From JBBDWZ01 sp050732575 (GTDB taxonomy: Bacteria; Gemmatimonadota; Gemmatimonadetes; Longimicrobiales; RSA9): a DNA stretch of 5,693 nucleotides. Made by a program: the position numbers and the translations under genes. The notes below the pieces were generated by a model, which was given only the letters and a program-made list of their open reading frames with translations, was not told where the DNA came from and did not search any database. The stretch spans positions 1 through 5,693 of the forward strand of contig JBOHRF010000347.1 of assembly GCA_050732575.1 (NCBI GenBank). The letters run 5' to 3'. Below, piece by piece: positions 1-5,693 of the stretch (position 1 is its first letter; every line of letters begins with the position of its first letter).

Positions 1-582
1 GTTCCCGGGCTGGCGGATGAGGTATATGCCGGTCGGGTTGTCGATGAGAAGGTTGTCTACCCCATCGTTGTTTGTGGAGAGCACGGTGCCGGTGAAGTTA
101 GGCCGAATCATGAACGCCCTCAGTAGATTCTCACGGGCAACGTTGGCCTTGATGGTGTTGCCACTCGACGTCTCCAGGAGGACGGCGGTTCCGTTCGCGG
201 TGAACTCGTTGTCTTTGATGACGATGCCGGTCGATGCGACAACGTAGATGCCGCGCAGGAAACCGCGGACGGTGCCACCGTAGATCGAGACGTCCTGGCT
301 GGACTGCACTCTGATTCCCGCGCCGGTACCCGCACCGCCGATGGTGTGGCCGTTCAGGTTGATCTTGATGCCGGATCCGGCCACCGTGAGACCGTCGGCC
401 GCACAGGTCAGGTCGCTCTCCAACCGCAGATCGGAGACGATGACGTCTCCGCACGAGGGGTTCGTTACCACTAAGCCAAATGCCTGCGTGCCCCCACTCG
501 CCGAGGGAGCTGTCGTGTCATGGCCTGCTGTGCAAGCCGTCAATAGAGAAAGCGCGAGCAGGCGGGAACTGATGGTGCGCAT
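1..582 (-). CDS. Right-handed parallel beta-helix lipoprotein, C-terminus beyond left edge
   Basis: The frame is open from an ATG at 582 down to base 1 (194 codons, no stop), so the gene is truncated by the window. Residues 1-17 form a lipoprotein signal: basic n-region (R3, R7 region), hydrophobic stretch, and lipobox LTAC with the lipidated Cys at 17. A low-complexity Ser/Thr/Ala/Gly linker follows. Cys44 and Cys60 bracket a CGDVIVSD...DLTC segment. The next segment, ending INLNGHTI (about 74-81), is the hallmark opening of NosD-like/PbH1 parallel beta-helix proteins. Later rungs with G-I/V-x-I-x-x-N character lie near 97-108, 118-131, 140-152 and 164-182. The start is chosen for the GAGGG Shine-Dalgarno at 588-592; an in-frame GTG at 594 would add four residues but lacks one. 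Such helices often bind or cleave polysaccharide or serve as surface scaffolds; no catalytic residues are visible here, so the substrate is unknown. Confidence 0.82.
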   Translation of the reverse strand, partial: MRTISSRLLALSLLTACTAGHDTTAPSASGGTQAFGLVVTNPSCGDVIVSDLRLESDLTCAADGLTVAGSGIKINLNGHTIGGAGTGAGIRVQSSQDVSIYGGTVRGFLRGIYVVASTGIVIKDNEFTANGTAVLLETSSGNTIKANVARENLLRAFMIRPNFTGTVLSTNNDGVDNLLIDNPTGIYLIRQPGN

Positions 583-587
583 GATGA

Positions 588-592
588 CCCTC
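588..592 (-). promoter_or_regulatory. Ribosome binding site of the beta-helix lipoprotein gene
   Basis: The minus strand reads GAGGG five bases before the ATG at 582. This spacing decides the start in favour of that ATG over the in-frame GTG at 594, which overlaps the purine run. Confidence 0.6.
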
Positions 593-607
593 ACCGAAGA
601 GATTTGC

Positions 608-642
608 GCCCTTCCACCGCGACCACCCGTCGCGGACCGGGC
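608..642 (-). other. Strong GC hairpin in the predicted leader of the beta-helix gene
   Basis: On the minus strand CCGCGAC and GTCGCGG (plus positions 629-635 and 617-623) form a perfect 7-bp stem around a five-base loop. Outer arms GCCC/GGGC (639-642 and 608-611) can extend it across a short internal loop. A competing 7-bp inverted repeat, CGACCAC/GTGGTCG (620-626 with 647-653), shares bases with it, so the two folds are mutually exclusive. No T-tract follows on either strand, so this is not a standard intrinsic terminator. It lies about 26 bases upstream of the start codon. A role in RNA stability or leader control is possible but unproven; chance pairing in GC-rich DNA remains an alternative. 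Confidence 0.45.
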
Positions 643-656
643 ACATGTGGTCGGGT

Positions 657-684
657 ATCATGCCTGGCGCTGCTCCCCTGTCAC
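657..684 (-). promoter_or_regulatory. Candidate sigma70-like promoter for the beta-helix gene
   Basis: On the minus strand GTGACA (plus 679-684, five of six matches to the -35 consensus) is followed after 16 bp by CATGAT (plus 657-662, four of six to the -10 consensus). Transcription would begin near 650, leaving a leader of roughly 68 bases that contains the hairpin at 608-642. The site lies between the terminator-like hairpin at 693-710 and the gene, which is the expected place. This is a consensus match only; many phyla depart from these boxes. Confidence 0.4.
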
Positions 685-691
685 TCCCCTG
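673..691. repeat. 11-bp-phased direct repeat of CTCCCCTG
   Basis: CTCCCCTG occurs at 673-680 and again at 684-691, separated by TCA, so the copies are phased by 11 bp, about one helical turn. They overlap the candidate -35 box at 679-684. A protein binding the same DNA face twice could control the beta-helix gene here, but two eight-base copies may be coincidental. Confidence 0.35.
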
Positions 692-692
692 C

Positions 693-710
693 AAAAACCT
701 GAGTCAGGTT
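693..710 (-). terminator. Short intrinsic-terminator-like hairpin after the M28 gene
   Basis: On the minus strand AACCTG and CAGGTT form a six-pair stem with a three-base loop. The stem runs into a five-T tract that includes the last two stem bases. It begins about 18 bases after the M28 stop codon. Position and layout suit a rho-independent terminator, but only three of the six pairs are G-C and the U-tract is short, so termination may be partial and some read-through into the beta-helix gene is possible. Confidence 0.45.
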
Positions 711-728
711 GTGGTCATATCGCGGTCA

Positions 729-2261
729 TCATCTCTCGAGCCTGAACCCCGGATCGATGGTGGGTCGCGCAGCAGTCACGGCGACCGTCCACCCGGTCGC
801 GTACATCCACTTCGTCATGCGCGTCAACTTGGCCACGTCGATGCGCGACGGCTCGTCCAGCGGCGTGTGGTAGTCGCCATGCAGTAGCGTCGTGAAGAAG
901 AGCGCCGGGATGTTGGCGCGCGCGTAGGGCAGGTGATCGCTGCGGAAATACCAGCCCTCGCGATGCTCGGTGCGATCCCACGTGCTGTCGATGGCGAAGC
1001 CGGTGGTTCGGCGATTGGCAGCGAGCGCCATTTGCGCCAGCGCAGTCGAGTTGCGATGCGGCGGGATCACGCCCAGCAGAGCAGCACTGTCCGCCGGGTT
1101 GCGGCCCATCATGTCGCCGTTCAGCACGGCCACGATGGATTCCCGCGGCACGGTCGGGTCCTGCACGTGATAGTTGGAGCCAAGCAGGCCGCGTTCTTCT
1201 GCGCCATGCCAAACGAAGAGGGCGGAGCGGCGGCCGGGGTGGCGTACGAACGCGCGCCCGATGGCGAGCAGCGCCACGCTGGTCGTGGCATTATCGTCGG
1301 CGCCGTTCCAGATCGAGTCGCCGTTGACCGCGCCGCGCACACCGTCATGGTCCTGGTGTGAACTGAAGAGCACGTATTCGTTGCGCAGTGCCGGATCGGT
1401 CCCGGGCGCGCGCGCTACCACGTTTACGCTGGGATAGAGGAAGCTGGACGCGACCAGGTCGGCATCCAGGCGGTTGCCGGGCGTCGAGATTGCCTGCAGG
1501 CGAGTGCTTCTCACGAGCAGCGTGGGCATGGTCGGAGCCACGCGTGGTTCGTTGGCGCTGCTCAGCAGATACCGACCGCGGCTCGCGTTGGCGGCCACCA
1601 CTTCAAACGCCGAATCGGCAAGCGAGTCCGCTACCAGCACGACCGCGGCCGCGCCGCGGGCACGCAAGCGCTGGCTCAGTGCGTTCACCACGGCCGTGGT
1701 GTAACGGCGAGCGTACAGGCTTGCCTGGGGCGAAGGCAGATTGCCAATGGGGCGTACGCGCGTGGCGGCCACTTTGCCGTTCAGGTCGTGGGCGGCAAGC
1801 GTTGCGGAATCGACATTCTCGAGCCACACGATGGGCGCGCTCACGGCCGTATCCGTGAGCGTCATGACCGCTACATCGCGCCACAGGTTCAGGCTCTGGC
1901 CGCCGATGGCAATGCGGCTGGTATTCGACTGTTGCAGGCGACGCAGCGAAAAGAACTGGAAGTAGGTCTGGTCATCGCCCGCCGGCTCGAGGCCGGCTTC
2001 GCGTGCGCGTTCGGCCAGCCACACGGATGCGCGCAGTTCGTCGAGTGTGCCGGCCTCGCGCCCGCGCATGTCATCGCCGGCCAGCGCAAACAGATCCCGA
2101 CGCACCTCCGCTTCCGCAATCAGCGACAGTCCCGGCGGTGCCAGCGGATCCGCAGCTGTGCTACGCGACATGGGTGCTGGCGTCTGCGGCGTTGCGCATG
2201 CTACCAGCAGAAGCCCCGACAGCGAGGCGATGTAGAATCGAACGTTGGTCCATCCGCTCAT
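729..2261 (-). CDS. M28-family zinc peptidase lipoprotein with PA-like domain
   Basis: A 510-residue secreted exopeptidase, probably removing N-terminal residues or splitting small peptides at the outer membrane or in the periplasm. Residues 1-22 are a lipoprotein signal ending in lipobox LVAC (lipidated Cys22). Residues about 45-110 are the helical N-terminal part (DMRGREAGT, LEPAGDD). About 120-270 resembles a protease-associated insert (DLNGKVAATRV, RARGAAAVVLV). The M28 core from about 275 shows every expected co-catalytic metal site: H302 in HQDH, bridging D322 in NGADDN, general base E355 with ligand E356 in HGAEERG, D383 in NGDMMGRN and H465 in DYHTPLDE. The SDHLPYARANIPALFF stretch is also typical. 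The start at 2261 is preferred to an in-frame ATG at 2288: it has GGGAG five bases before the TAACC-ATG junction and gives a proper signal peptide, while 2288 has no ribosome site and overlaps the upstream gene. It follows that gene by 2 bp. The substrate cannot be read from sequence. Confidence 0.93.
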   Translation of the reverse strand: MSGWTNVRFYIASLSGLLLVACATPQTPAPMSRSTAADPLAPPGLSLIAEAEVRRDLFALAGDDMRGREAGTLDELRASVWLAERAREAGLEPAGDDQTYFQFFSLRRLQQSNTSRIAIGGQSLNLWRDVAVMTLTDTAVSAPIVWLENVDSATLAAHDLNGKVAATRVRPIGNLPSPQASLYARRYTTAVVNALSQRLRARGAAAVVLVADSLADSAFEVVAANASRGRYLLSSANEPRVAPTMPTLLVRSTRLQAISTPGNRLDADLVASSFLYPSVNVVARAPGTDPALRNEYVLFSSHQDHDGVRGAVNGDSIWNGADDNATTSVALLAIGRAFVRHPGRRSALFVWHGAEERGLLGSNYHVQDPTVPRESIVAVLNGDMMGRNPADSAALLGVIPPHRNSTALAQMALAANRRTTGFAIDSTWDRTEHREGWYFRSDHLPYARANIPALFFTTLLHGDYHTPLDEPSRIDVAKLTRMTKWMYATGWTVAVTAARPTIDPGFRLER

Positions 2262-2263
2262 GG

Positions 2264-2557
2264 TTACTCCCGCAGTTGCGCACCGCATTTCGCACAGAAC
2301 GCCGGATTGATGGAGCGGCCGAGATAGCGCGTGCAGGCCGGACAGCGCCAGTTGATCAAGGAATAGATGGCGGCGCCCGCGAGCAACACCATGGCCAGCG
2401 TAAGGAACGTGGACTCGGACATTCCGCCCACGCCGTCTCGGCCCGGTCCGCCGAAAAACATGGGCACGATGACGATTATGGCGAGTCCGGAAGCCAGGAG
2501 CTGGCGGGCGCGCCGCCGCTTGAATTCAGCGATTACGGTCGGGTCTTTCATGGCCAT
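2264..2557 (-). CDS. Small two-span membrane protein with C-terminal zinc ribbon
   Basis: A 97-residue protein with no named function. The N-terminus is charged (EFKRRRARQ, 11-19). Two hydrophobic segments follow at about 20-36 and 50-69, joined by a Gly-rich loop (GGPGRDGVGG). The tail carries CPAC (C72, C75) and CAKC (C88, C91), a treble-clef or rubredoxin-like zinc-ribbon spacing. With both termini inside, the ribbon would be cytoplasmic. The start at 2557 is chosen because AAGGGGGG lies just upstream; a second ATG at 2551 is also possible. An in-frame ATG at 2668 would add 37 residues antisense to the divergent promoter and has no ribosome site. It is first in a two-gene unit: its TAA is separated by 2 bp from the M28 start, and the M28 ribosome site sits in its last two codons, implying translational coupling. 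Whether it assists the peptidase lipoprotein is unknown. Confidence 0.82.
   Translation of the reverse strand: MAMKDPTVIAEFKRRRARQLLASGLAIIVIVPMFFGGPGRDGVGGMSESTFLTLAMVLLAGAAIYSLINWRCPACTRYLGRSINPAFCAKCGAQLRE
2267..2271 (-). promoter_or_regulatory. M28 ribosome binding site inside the end of the zinc-ribbon gene
   Basis: The minus strand reads GGGAG within the last two sense codons (Arg-Glu) of the zinc-ribbon gene, five bases before the M28 ATG. Ribosomes finishing the first gene would uncover or reuse this site, supporting translational coupling, and it fixes the M28 start at 2261. Confidence 0.65.
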
Positions 2558-2624
2558 GGTCCCCCCTTCAGAACCGCGGATGAGCCGTCTGCGGCCGGCA
2601 CGAGCAGCCCGTGTAGCGGCCCAA

Positions 2625-2653
2625 TTGCCCGGGATGCAACGAAGAAAGATAAT
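2625..2653 (+). promoter_or_regulatory. Sigma70-like promoter for the M16 peptidase gene
   Basis: TTGCCC at 2625-2630 (four of six to the -35 consensus) and GATAAT at 2648-2653 (five of six to the -10 consensus) are separated by exactly 17 bp. Transcription would start near 2660 and give a leader of about 49 bases. The 151-bp region is divergent; I find no comparably good promoter on the minus strand for the zinc-ribbon/M28 unit, although one must exist in or near it. Confidence 0.6.
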
Positions 2654-2669
2654 TGCGGTATCAGTCAAA

Positions 2670-2693
2670 CGTCACTTCATCATTTCGTCACTT
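2670..2693. repeat. Direct repeat CGTCACTT in the M16 leader
   Basis: CGTCACTT occurs at 2670-2677 and 2686-2693 with an 8-bp spacer, a 16-bp period. Both copies lie between the predicted transcription start and the ribosome site of the M16 gene, and upstream of the divergent gene. They could be a regulator site for either direction; chance is not excluded. Confidence 0.35.
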
Positions 2694-2696
2694 TCC

Positions 2697-2701
2697 GGGG
2701 A
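2697..2701 (+). promoter_or_regulatory. Ribosome binding site of the M16 gene
   Basis: GGGGA lies seven bases before the ATG at 2709. It decides the start: the same frame stays open upstream to an ATG at 2367, but that part has no ribosome site, is antisense to the zinc-ribbon gene and would bury the signal peptide. Confidence 0.6.
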
Positions 2702-2708
2702 ATTCGAC

Positions 2709-5528
2709 ATGTTACGTAAGGTCCTGCTGGGCGCAGCTGCCATCCTGATCTCGGCGCCCACCCTGGCTCAGACACCGCCTTCCGCAGTATCGCCCGCGCA
2801 GCCGTTGCCCACCGATTCGAAGGTCACGATGGGCACGCTGCCCAATGGGCTCAAGTACTACATCCGGCAAAACCAGAAGCCCGAGAAGCGCGCTGAGTTG
2901 CGGTTGATTGTGAAGGCTGGCTCCATCCTGGAAGACGACGATCAGCTTGGCCTGGCCCATTTCCTCGAGCACACGGCCTTCAACGGCACGACCAACTTCA
3001 AGAAGAACGAGCTGGTCAGCTACCTGCAATCGATCGGCGTGCGTTTCGGCGCGGACCTGAATGCGCAAACCGGATTCGATGAGACCATGTACATGCTGCC
3101 CATCCCAACGGACAGCGCGCACATTGTCGACAAGGCATTCCAGATCCTGGAAGACTGGGCACACGGCCAGATCTTCGATCCTAGGGAAGTGACCAACGAG
3201 CGCGGCATTGTGGTGGAGGAGTGGCGCGGACGTAAGGGCGCGGCCGACCGCATGATGCAGAAGTGGCTGCCCATCGCGCTCAAAGGCTCACGGTACGCCA
3301 CGCGCCTGCCCATTGGCACGCAGGAAAGCATCATGGCCACCACACCGGCGAAATTGCGCCGCTACTATCAGGACTGGTACCGGCCGGACCAGATGGCTGT
3401 GATTGCAGTTGGTGATTTCGATCCAGAGCGTATCGAAGCGCTCATCAAGCAGCGCTTCACGGGCATTGCGCGGCGGCCCAATCCGCGCGCGCGGCCCAAC
3501 GCTTCGGTGCCGGACAATGCGCAGCCGCTGGTCGCCGTTACGACCGATCGGGAAGCAACGACATCGAGCGTGACGCTCACCTTCAAACAGGCAGTGGAAG
3601 AAACGCGGACGGTCGGTGACTATCGTCGTGATCTGACCGAGCGGCTCTACCTGACCATGCTCAACAACCGCTTCTTCGAAATGACGCAGAAGCCGGACGC
3701 ACCGTTCACCGGTGCGGGTGCTTCCAAGGGCAGCTTCTTTGCCGGCGGCAAGGATGCCTTCTCCCTGGGCGCAGGTGCCAGGGATGGCGGCATCGAGCGG
3801 GCCGTGGAAGCATTGCTCACCGAGGCGCGGCGCGTGGATCAGTTTGGTTTCCTCGAGTCGGAGCTGACGCGCGCCAAACAAAACCTGCTGCGCGGCTACG
3901 AGCGTGCCCACGCCGAGCGCAATACCACACAATCTGCCGTATTCGTGGAGGAATACGCGGGCAACTTCCTCTACGGTGAAGCGATTCCCGGCATCGAGTA
4001 CGAGTACACGCTCACACAGCAATTACTGCCCGCCATTACACTGGCCGACGTGAACACGCTGGCCGGCCGCTGGATCACGGATGAGAACCGCATCATCATG
4101 GTGCAGGCGCCCGAAAAGGCGGACGTGAAGGTGCCGACCGAACCGGAGCTGCTGGCCGTCTTCGATCGTGCGTCGAAGGCGACCGTGACTGCCTACACGG
4201 AAGCCGTCTCCGATGAGCCTCTCATCGAACGTCTGCCCGCGCCTGGTCGTGTTGTGCAGGAGCGCAACATCCCGGTGGTCAACATCACGGAGTGGCGCCT
4301 CTCCAACGGTGCGCGCGTGTTGATCAAGCCCACCGATTTCAAGGCCGATGAGATCGTGTTCAGCGCTTACAGTGAGGGCGGCAGCTCGCTGGTGCCGGAT
4401 CGCGACGTCATGTCCGCATCTCTGGCCAGCCAGATTGTTCAGCTGGGTGGGCTGGGTCAGTTCAACCGCATCGATCTGGGCAAGAAGATGGCGGGCAAGG
4501 CGGTCAACGCCCGCGCCAACATCGGGCTGACCACTGAGGGGCTCAATGGTACGGCATCGCCGAAAGACCTCGAGACACTGCTGCAGCTGGTGCACCTGTC
4601 GTTTACTGCGCCCAGGCTGGATACCACGGCATTCCAGGCCTTCAAGGCCCAGGTCACGCCGCAACTGACCAATCGGGGCGCCAATCCCGACGCCGTGTTT
4701 TTCGATACCATTACGGTGACCATGACCCAGAATCACGCGCGTGGTCGGCCCATCACACTCGCTGCCTTCAATGAAGTCGATCCGAACCGGGCGCTGCAGA
4801 TCTACCAGGATCGTTTTGCCGAAGCCGGCGACTTCACATTCCTGTTCGTCGGCAACGTCGACCTGGCTACACTCAAGCCGTTCGTCGAGAAATACCTGGC
4901 GACCTTGCCGGCCACCGGCCGTAAAGAGACGTGGAAGGACCCGGGCATGACCACACCCAAGGGTGTCATCGAAAAAACTGTTCGCAAGGGCGCGGAACCG
5001 AAGGCCAGTACTCTCATCGTCTTCACGGGCCCATTCCAGTACACACCCGCCAACCGCTTCGCGCTGCGCGCACTGACGGACCTGTTCCAGATTCGCCTGG
5101 ACAACGTGTTGCGCGAAAAACTGGGAGGCACGTACAGCCCCGGTGCAGGCGGTGACGGCACGCGCGCACCACGGCAGGAGTACGCGTTCCAGGTGCAATT
5201 CGATTCTTCACCGGAAAACGTGGAGCCGCTGGCCAGGACCGTGTTCGCCATGATCGATTCGCTCAAGGCCACTGGACCCACTGCCGCTGACGTCGAAAAG
5301 GTCAAGGAGCAAATGGTCCGCACGCGTGAAACGAACCTCAAGACCAACGGCTACTGGTCCGCCAACATTGCTGCACGCGATCAATCAGGCGAGGACCTGG
5401 CGGGACTGCTGGCGCCCTATGATGAAATGATCCGCCAGCTCACACCCGCGCAGATACAGCAAGCGGCGCGGACATACTTCAATACGAATAACTACATGCG
5501 GTTTGTGCTACTACCGGAAAAGAACTAA
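2709..5528 (+). CDS. Periplasmic two-half M16 zinc metallopeptidase (PqqL-like)
   Basis: A 939-residue insulinase/pitrilysin-family endopeptidase, close in length to E. coli PqqL (about 930). Residues 1-20 are a Sec signal peptide (basic start MLRK, hydrophobic core, likely cut at TLA|Q), so it acts in the periplasm. The N-terminal M16 half begins near TLPNGLKYYIR (43-53) and carries the inverted zinc motif HFLEH: ligands H84 and H88, base E87, and third ligand probably E164 in TNERG, 76 residues after H88. An associated M16 domain spans roughly 210-460. The second half starts near EWRLSNGARVLI (528-539), lacks HxxEH as expected for the non-catalytic half, but keeps the substrate-binding Arg/Tyr pair as REKLGGTYSPG (R802, Y809). 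Members form clam-shell chambers that cut unfolded peptides. The family resemblance to PqqL does not imply PQQ synthesis; nothing around it belongs to that pathway. It is transcribed divergently from the zinc-ribbon/M28 unit, so a joint role in peptide turnover is inferred. Confidence 0.95.
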   Translation: MLRKVLLGAAAILISAPTLAQTPPSAVSPAQPLPTDSKVTMGTLPNGLKYYIRQNQKPEKRAELRLIVKAGSILEDDDQLGLAHFLEHTAFNGTTNFKKNELVSYLQSIGVRFGADLNAQTGFDETMYMLPIPTDSAHIVDKAFQILEDWAHGQIFDPREVTNERGIVVEEWRGRKGAADRMMQKWLPIALKGSRYATRLPIGTQESIMATTPAKLRRYYQDWYRPDQMAVIAVGDFDPERIEALIKQRFTGIARRPNPRARPNASVPDNAQPLVAVTTDREATTSSVTLTFKQAVEETRTVGDYRRDLTERLYLTMLNNRFFEMTQKPDAPFTGAGASKGSFFAGGKDAFSLGAGARDGGIERAVEALLTEARRVDQFGFLESELTRAKQNLLRGYERAHAERNTTQSAVFVEEYAGNFLYGEAIPGIEYEYTLTQQLLPAITLADVNTLAGRWITDENRIIMVQAPEKADVKVPTEPELLAVFDRASKATVTAYTEAVSDEPLIERLPAPGRVVQERNIPVVNITEWRLSNGARVLIKPTDFKADEIVFSAYSEGGSSLVPDRDVMSASLASQIVQLGGLGQFNRIDLGKKMAGKAVNARANIGLTTEGLNGTASPKDLETLLQLVHLSFTAPRLDTTAFQAFKAQVTPQLTNRGANPDAVFFDTITVTMTQNHARGRPITLAAFNEVDPNRALQIYQDRFAEAGDFTFLFVGNVDLATLKPFVEKYLATLPATGRKETWKDPGMTTPKGVIEKTVRKGAEPKASTLIVFTGPFQYTPANRFALRALTDLFQIRLDNVLREKLGGTYSPGAGGDGTRAPRQEYAFQVQFDSSPENVEPLARTVFAMIDSLKATGPTAADVEKVKEQMVRTRETNLKTNGYWSANIAARDQSGEDLAGLLAPYDEMIRQLTPAQIQQAARTYFNTNNYMRFVLLPEKN

Positions 5529-5693
5529 CGAATCAACGGACGAGCACGAGAACGAGCATGCGTACGTTCACGTTCTCGTTCACGGTGCGCCACGAAGGTG
5601 ATGTATCCACGCAGGTGAAAGTCCTGCCGGAGGAATTGACGGTACACCTCCGAAGCTACGGATAGACTGGACGAAGCGATTCGTACGGTCAAG
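5529..5693. other. Gene-poor right end without a supported CDS
   Basis: Apart from the hairpin at 5541-5584, nothing here is convincing. A 35-codon plus-strand frame (ATG 5558 to TAG 5665) begins inside the hairpin and has no ribosome site. A minus-strand frame is open from the right edge to a TAG at 5525-5527, overlapping the M16 stop, but its last part is just Arg/Glu-rich translation of the hexamers and its third codon positions look less GC-rich than those of the real genes. A gene may begin or end beyond the edge. Confidence 0.4.
5541..5584. repeat. Hexamer-phased imperfect hairpin after the M16 gene
   Basis: Starting 12 bp after the M16 stop, two arrays of three hexamers run in phase: CGAGCA, CGAGAA, CGAGCA at 5541-5558, then TGCGTA, then CGTTCA, CGTTCT, CGTTCA at 5565-5582. 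Each array has an X-Y-X pattern. The arms 5541-5558 and 5567-5584 pair at 14 of 18 positions around an eight-base loop, with a perfect 9-bp core ACGAGAACG/CGTTCTCGT (5546-5554 with 5571-5579). No T-tract follows, so it is not a typical intrinsic terminator. It may protect the 3' end of the M16 transcript, aid termination by another route, or be a dispersed extragenic palindrome. Confidence 0.6.

Noticed and set aside
341..745. Plus-strand frame of 134 codons opposite the beta-helix gene
   Set aside because: The minus frame here shows a lipobox and beta-helix rungs. The plus frame has no recognisable features and crosses the intergenic hairpins.
2558..2668. 37-codon upstream extension of the zinc-ribbon protein from an ATG at 2668
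   Set aside because: The ATG at 2557 has a strong purine-rich ribosome site. The extension is Arg-rich, without domain character, and overlaps the divergent promoter region.
2367..2708. 114-codon N-terminal extension of the M16 frame
   Set aside because: It has no ribosome site, is antisense to the zinc-ribbon gene, includes the promoter, and would place the Sec signal peptide internally.
2003..2719. Plus-strand frame of 238 codons across the start of the M28 and zinc-ribbon genes
   Set aside because: It is Arg/Ala/Pro-rich, low-complexity shadow translation opposite two well-supported minus-strand genes.
3288..4022. Minus-strand frame of 244 codons, directly abutting the previous one
   Set aside because: It is also a shadow of the M16 coding frame, with no ribosome site or family signature; the abutment comes from sharing the same antisense frame.
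4023..5198. Long minus-strand frame of 391 codons inside the M16 gene
   Set aside because: It is antisense to a gene with an intact signal peptide, catalytic motif and C-terminal R/Y motif. The translation has no recognisable domain, and such shadow frames are common in GC-rich genes.
5558..5665. 35-codon plus-strand frame after the M16 gene
   Set aside because: It starts within the hexamer hairpin, has no Shine-Dalgarno, and its first residues only reflect the repeat.
5637..5668. TTGACG as a -35 box for a gene beyond the right edge
   Set aside because: No acceptable -10 box lies 16-18 bp downstream; the nearest candidate, GATAGA, is 19 bp away and a weak match.

Overview
The window looks like chromosome from a high-GC (about 60%) Gram-negative bacterium. 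Two predicted products carry lipoprotein signal peptides and a third a Sec signal peptide. The secreted peptidases (an M28/PA lipoprotein and a two-half M16 enzyme) have a style that recalls Gemmatimonadota, but this is inferred from protein character only; no rRNA or marker gene is present.

Layout, left to right. (1) 1-582, minus strand: the first 194 codons of a right-handed parallel beta-helix lipoprotein that runs off the left edge. (2) 583-728: a short spacer with a weak terminator-like hairpin for the gene to its right, a candidate promoter for the beta-helix gene, and a strong GC hairpin in the predicted leader. (3) 729-2261, minus strand: a complete M28-family zinc aminopeptidase/carboxypeptidase-type lipoprotein with a PA-like insert and all expected metal ligands. 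(4) 2264-2557, minus strand: a 97-residue membrane protein with two membrane spans and a C-terminal four-cysteine zinc ribbon. It sits 2 bp upstream of the M28 gene, and the M28 Shine-Dalgarno lies inside its last codons. (5) 2558-2708: a 151-bp divergent intergenic region with a good sigma70-like promoter toward the right. (6) 2709-5528, plus strand: a 939-residue periplasmic M16 metallopeptidase of the PqqL-like two-half type with an intact HxxEH site. (7) 5529-5693: no supported gene, but a hexamer-phased imperfect hairpin begins 12 bp after the M16 stop.

Functionally this is a cell-envelope peptide-degradation neighbourhood. A secreted M16 endopeptidase is transcribed away from a zinc-ribbon membrane protein plus M28 exopeptidase pair, so the two zinc peptidases could act successively on peptides in the periplasm. 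That cooperation is inference from position and localisation. I see no defence system, mobile element, CRISPR array or RNA gene. The least explained items are the hexamer-phased palindrome after the M16 gene, the zinc-ribbon/M28 coupling, and the structured leader of the beta-helix gene.
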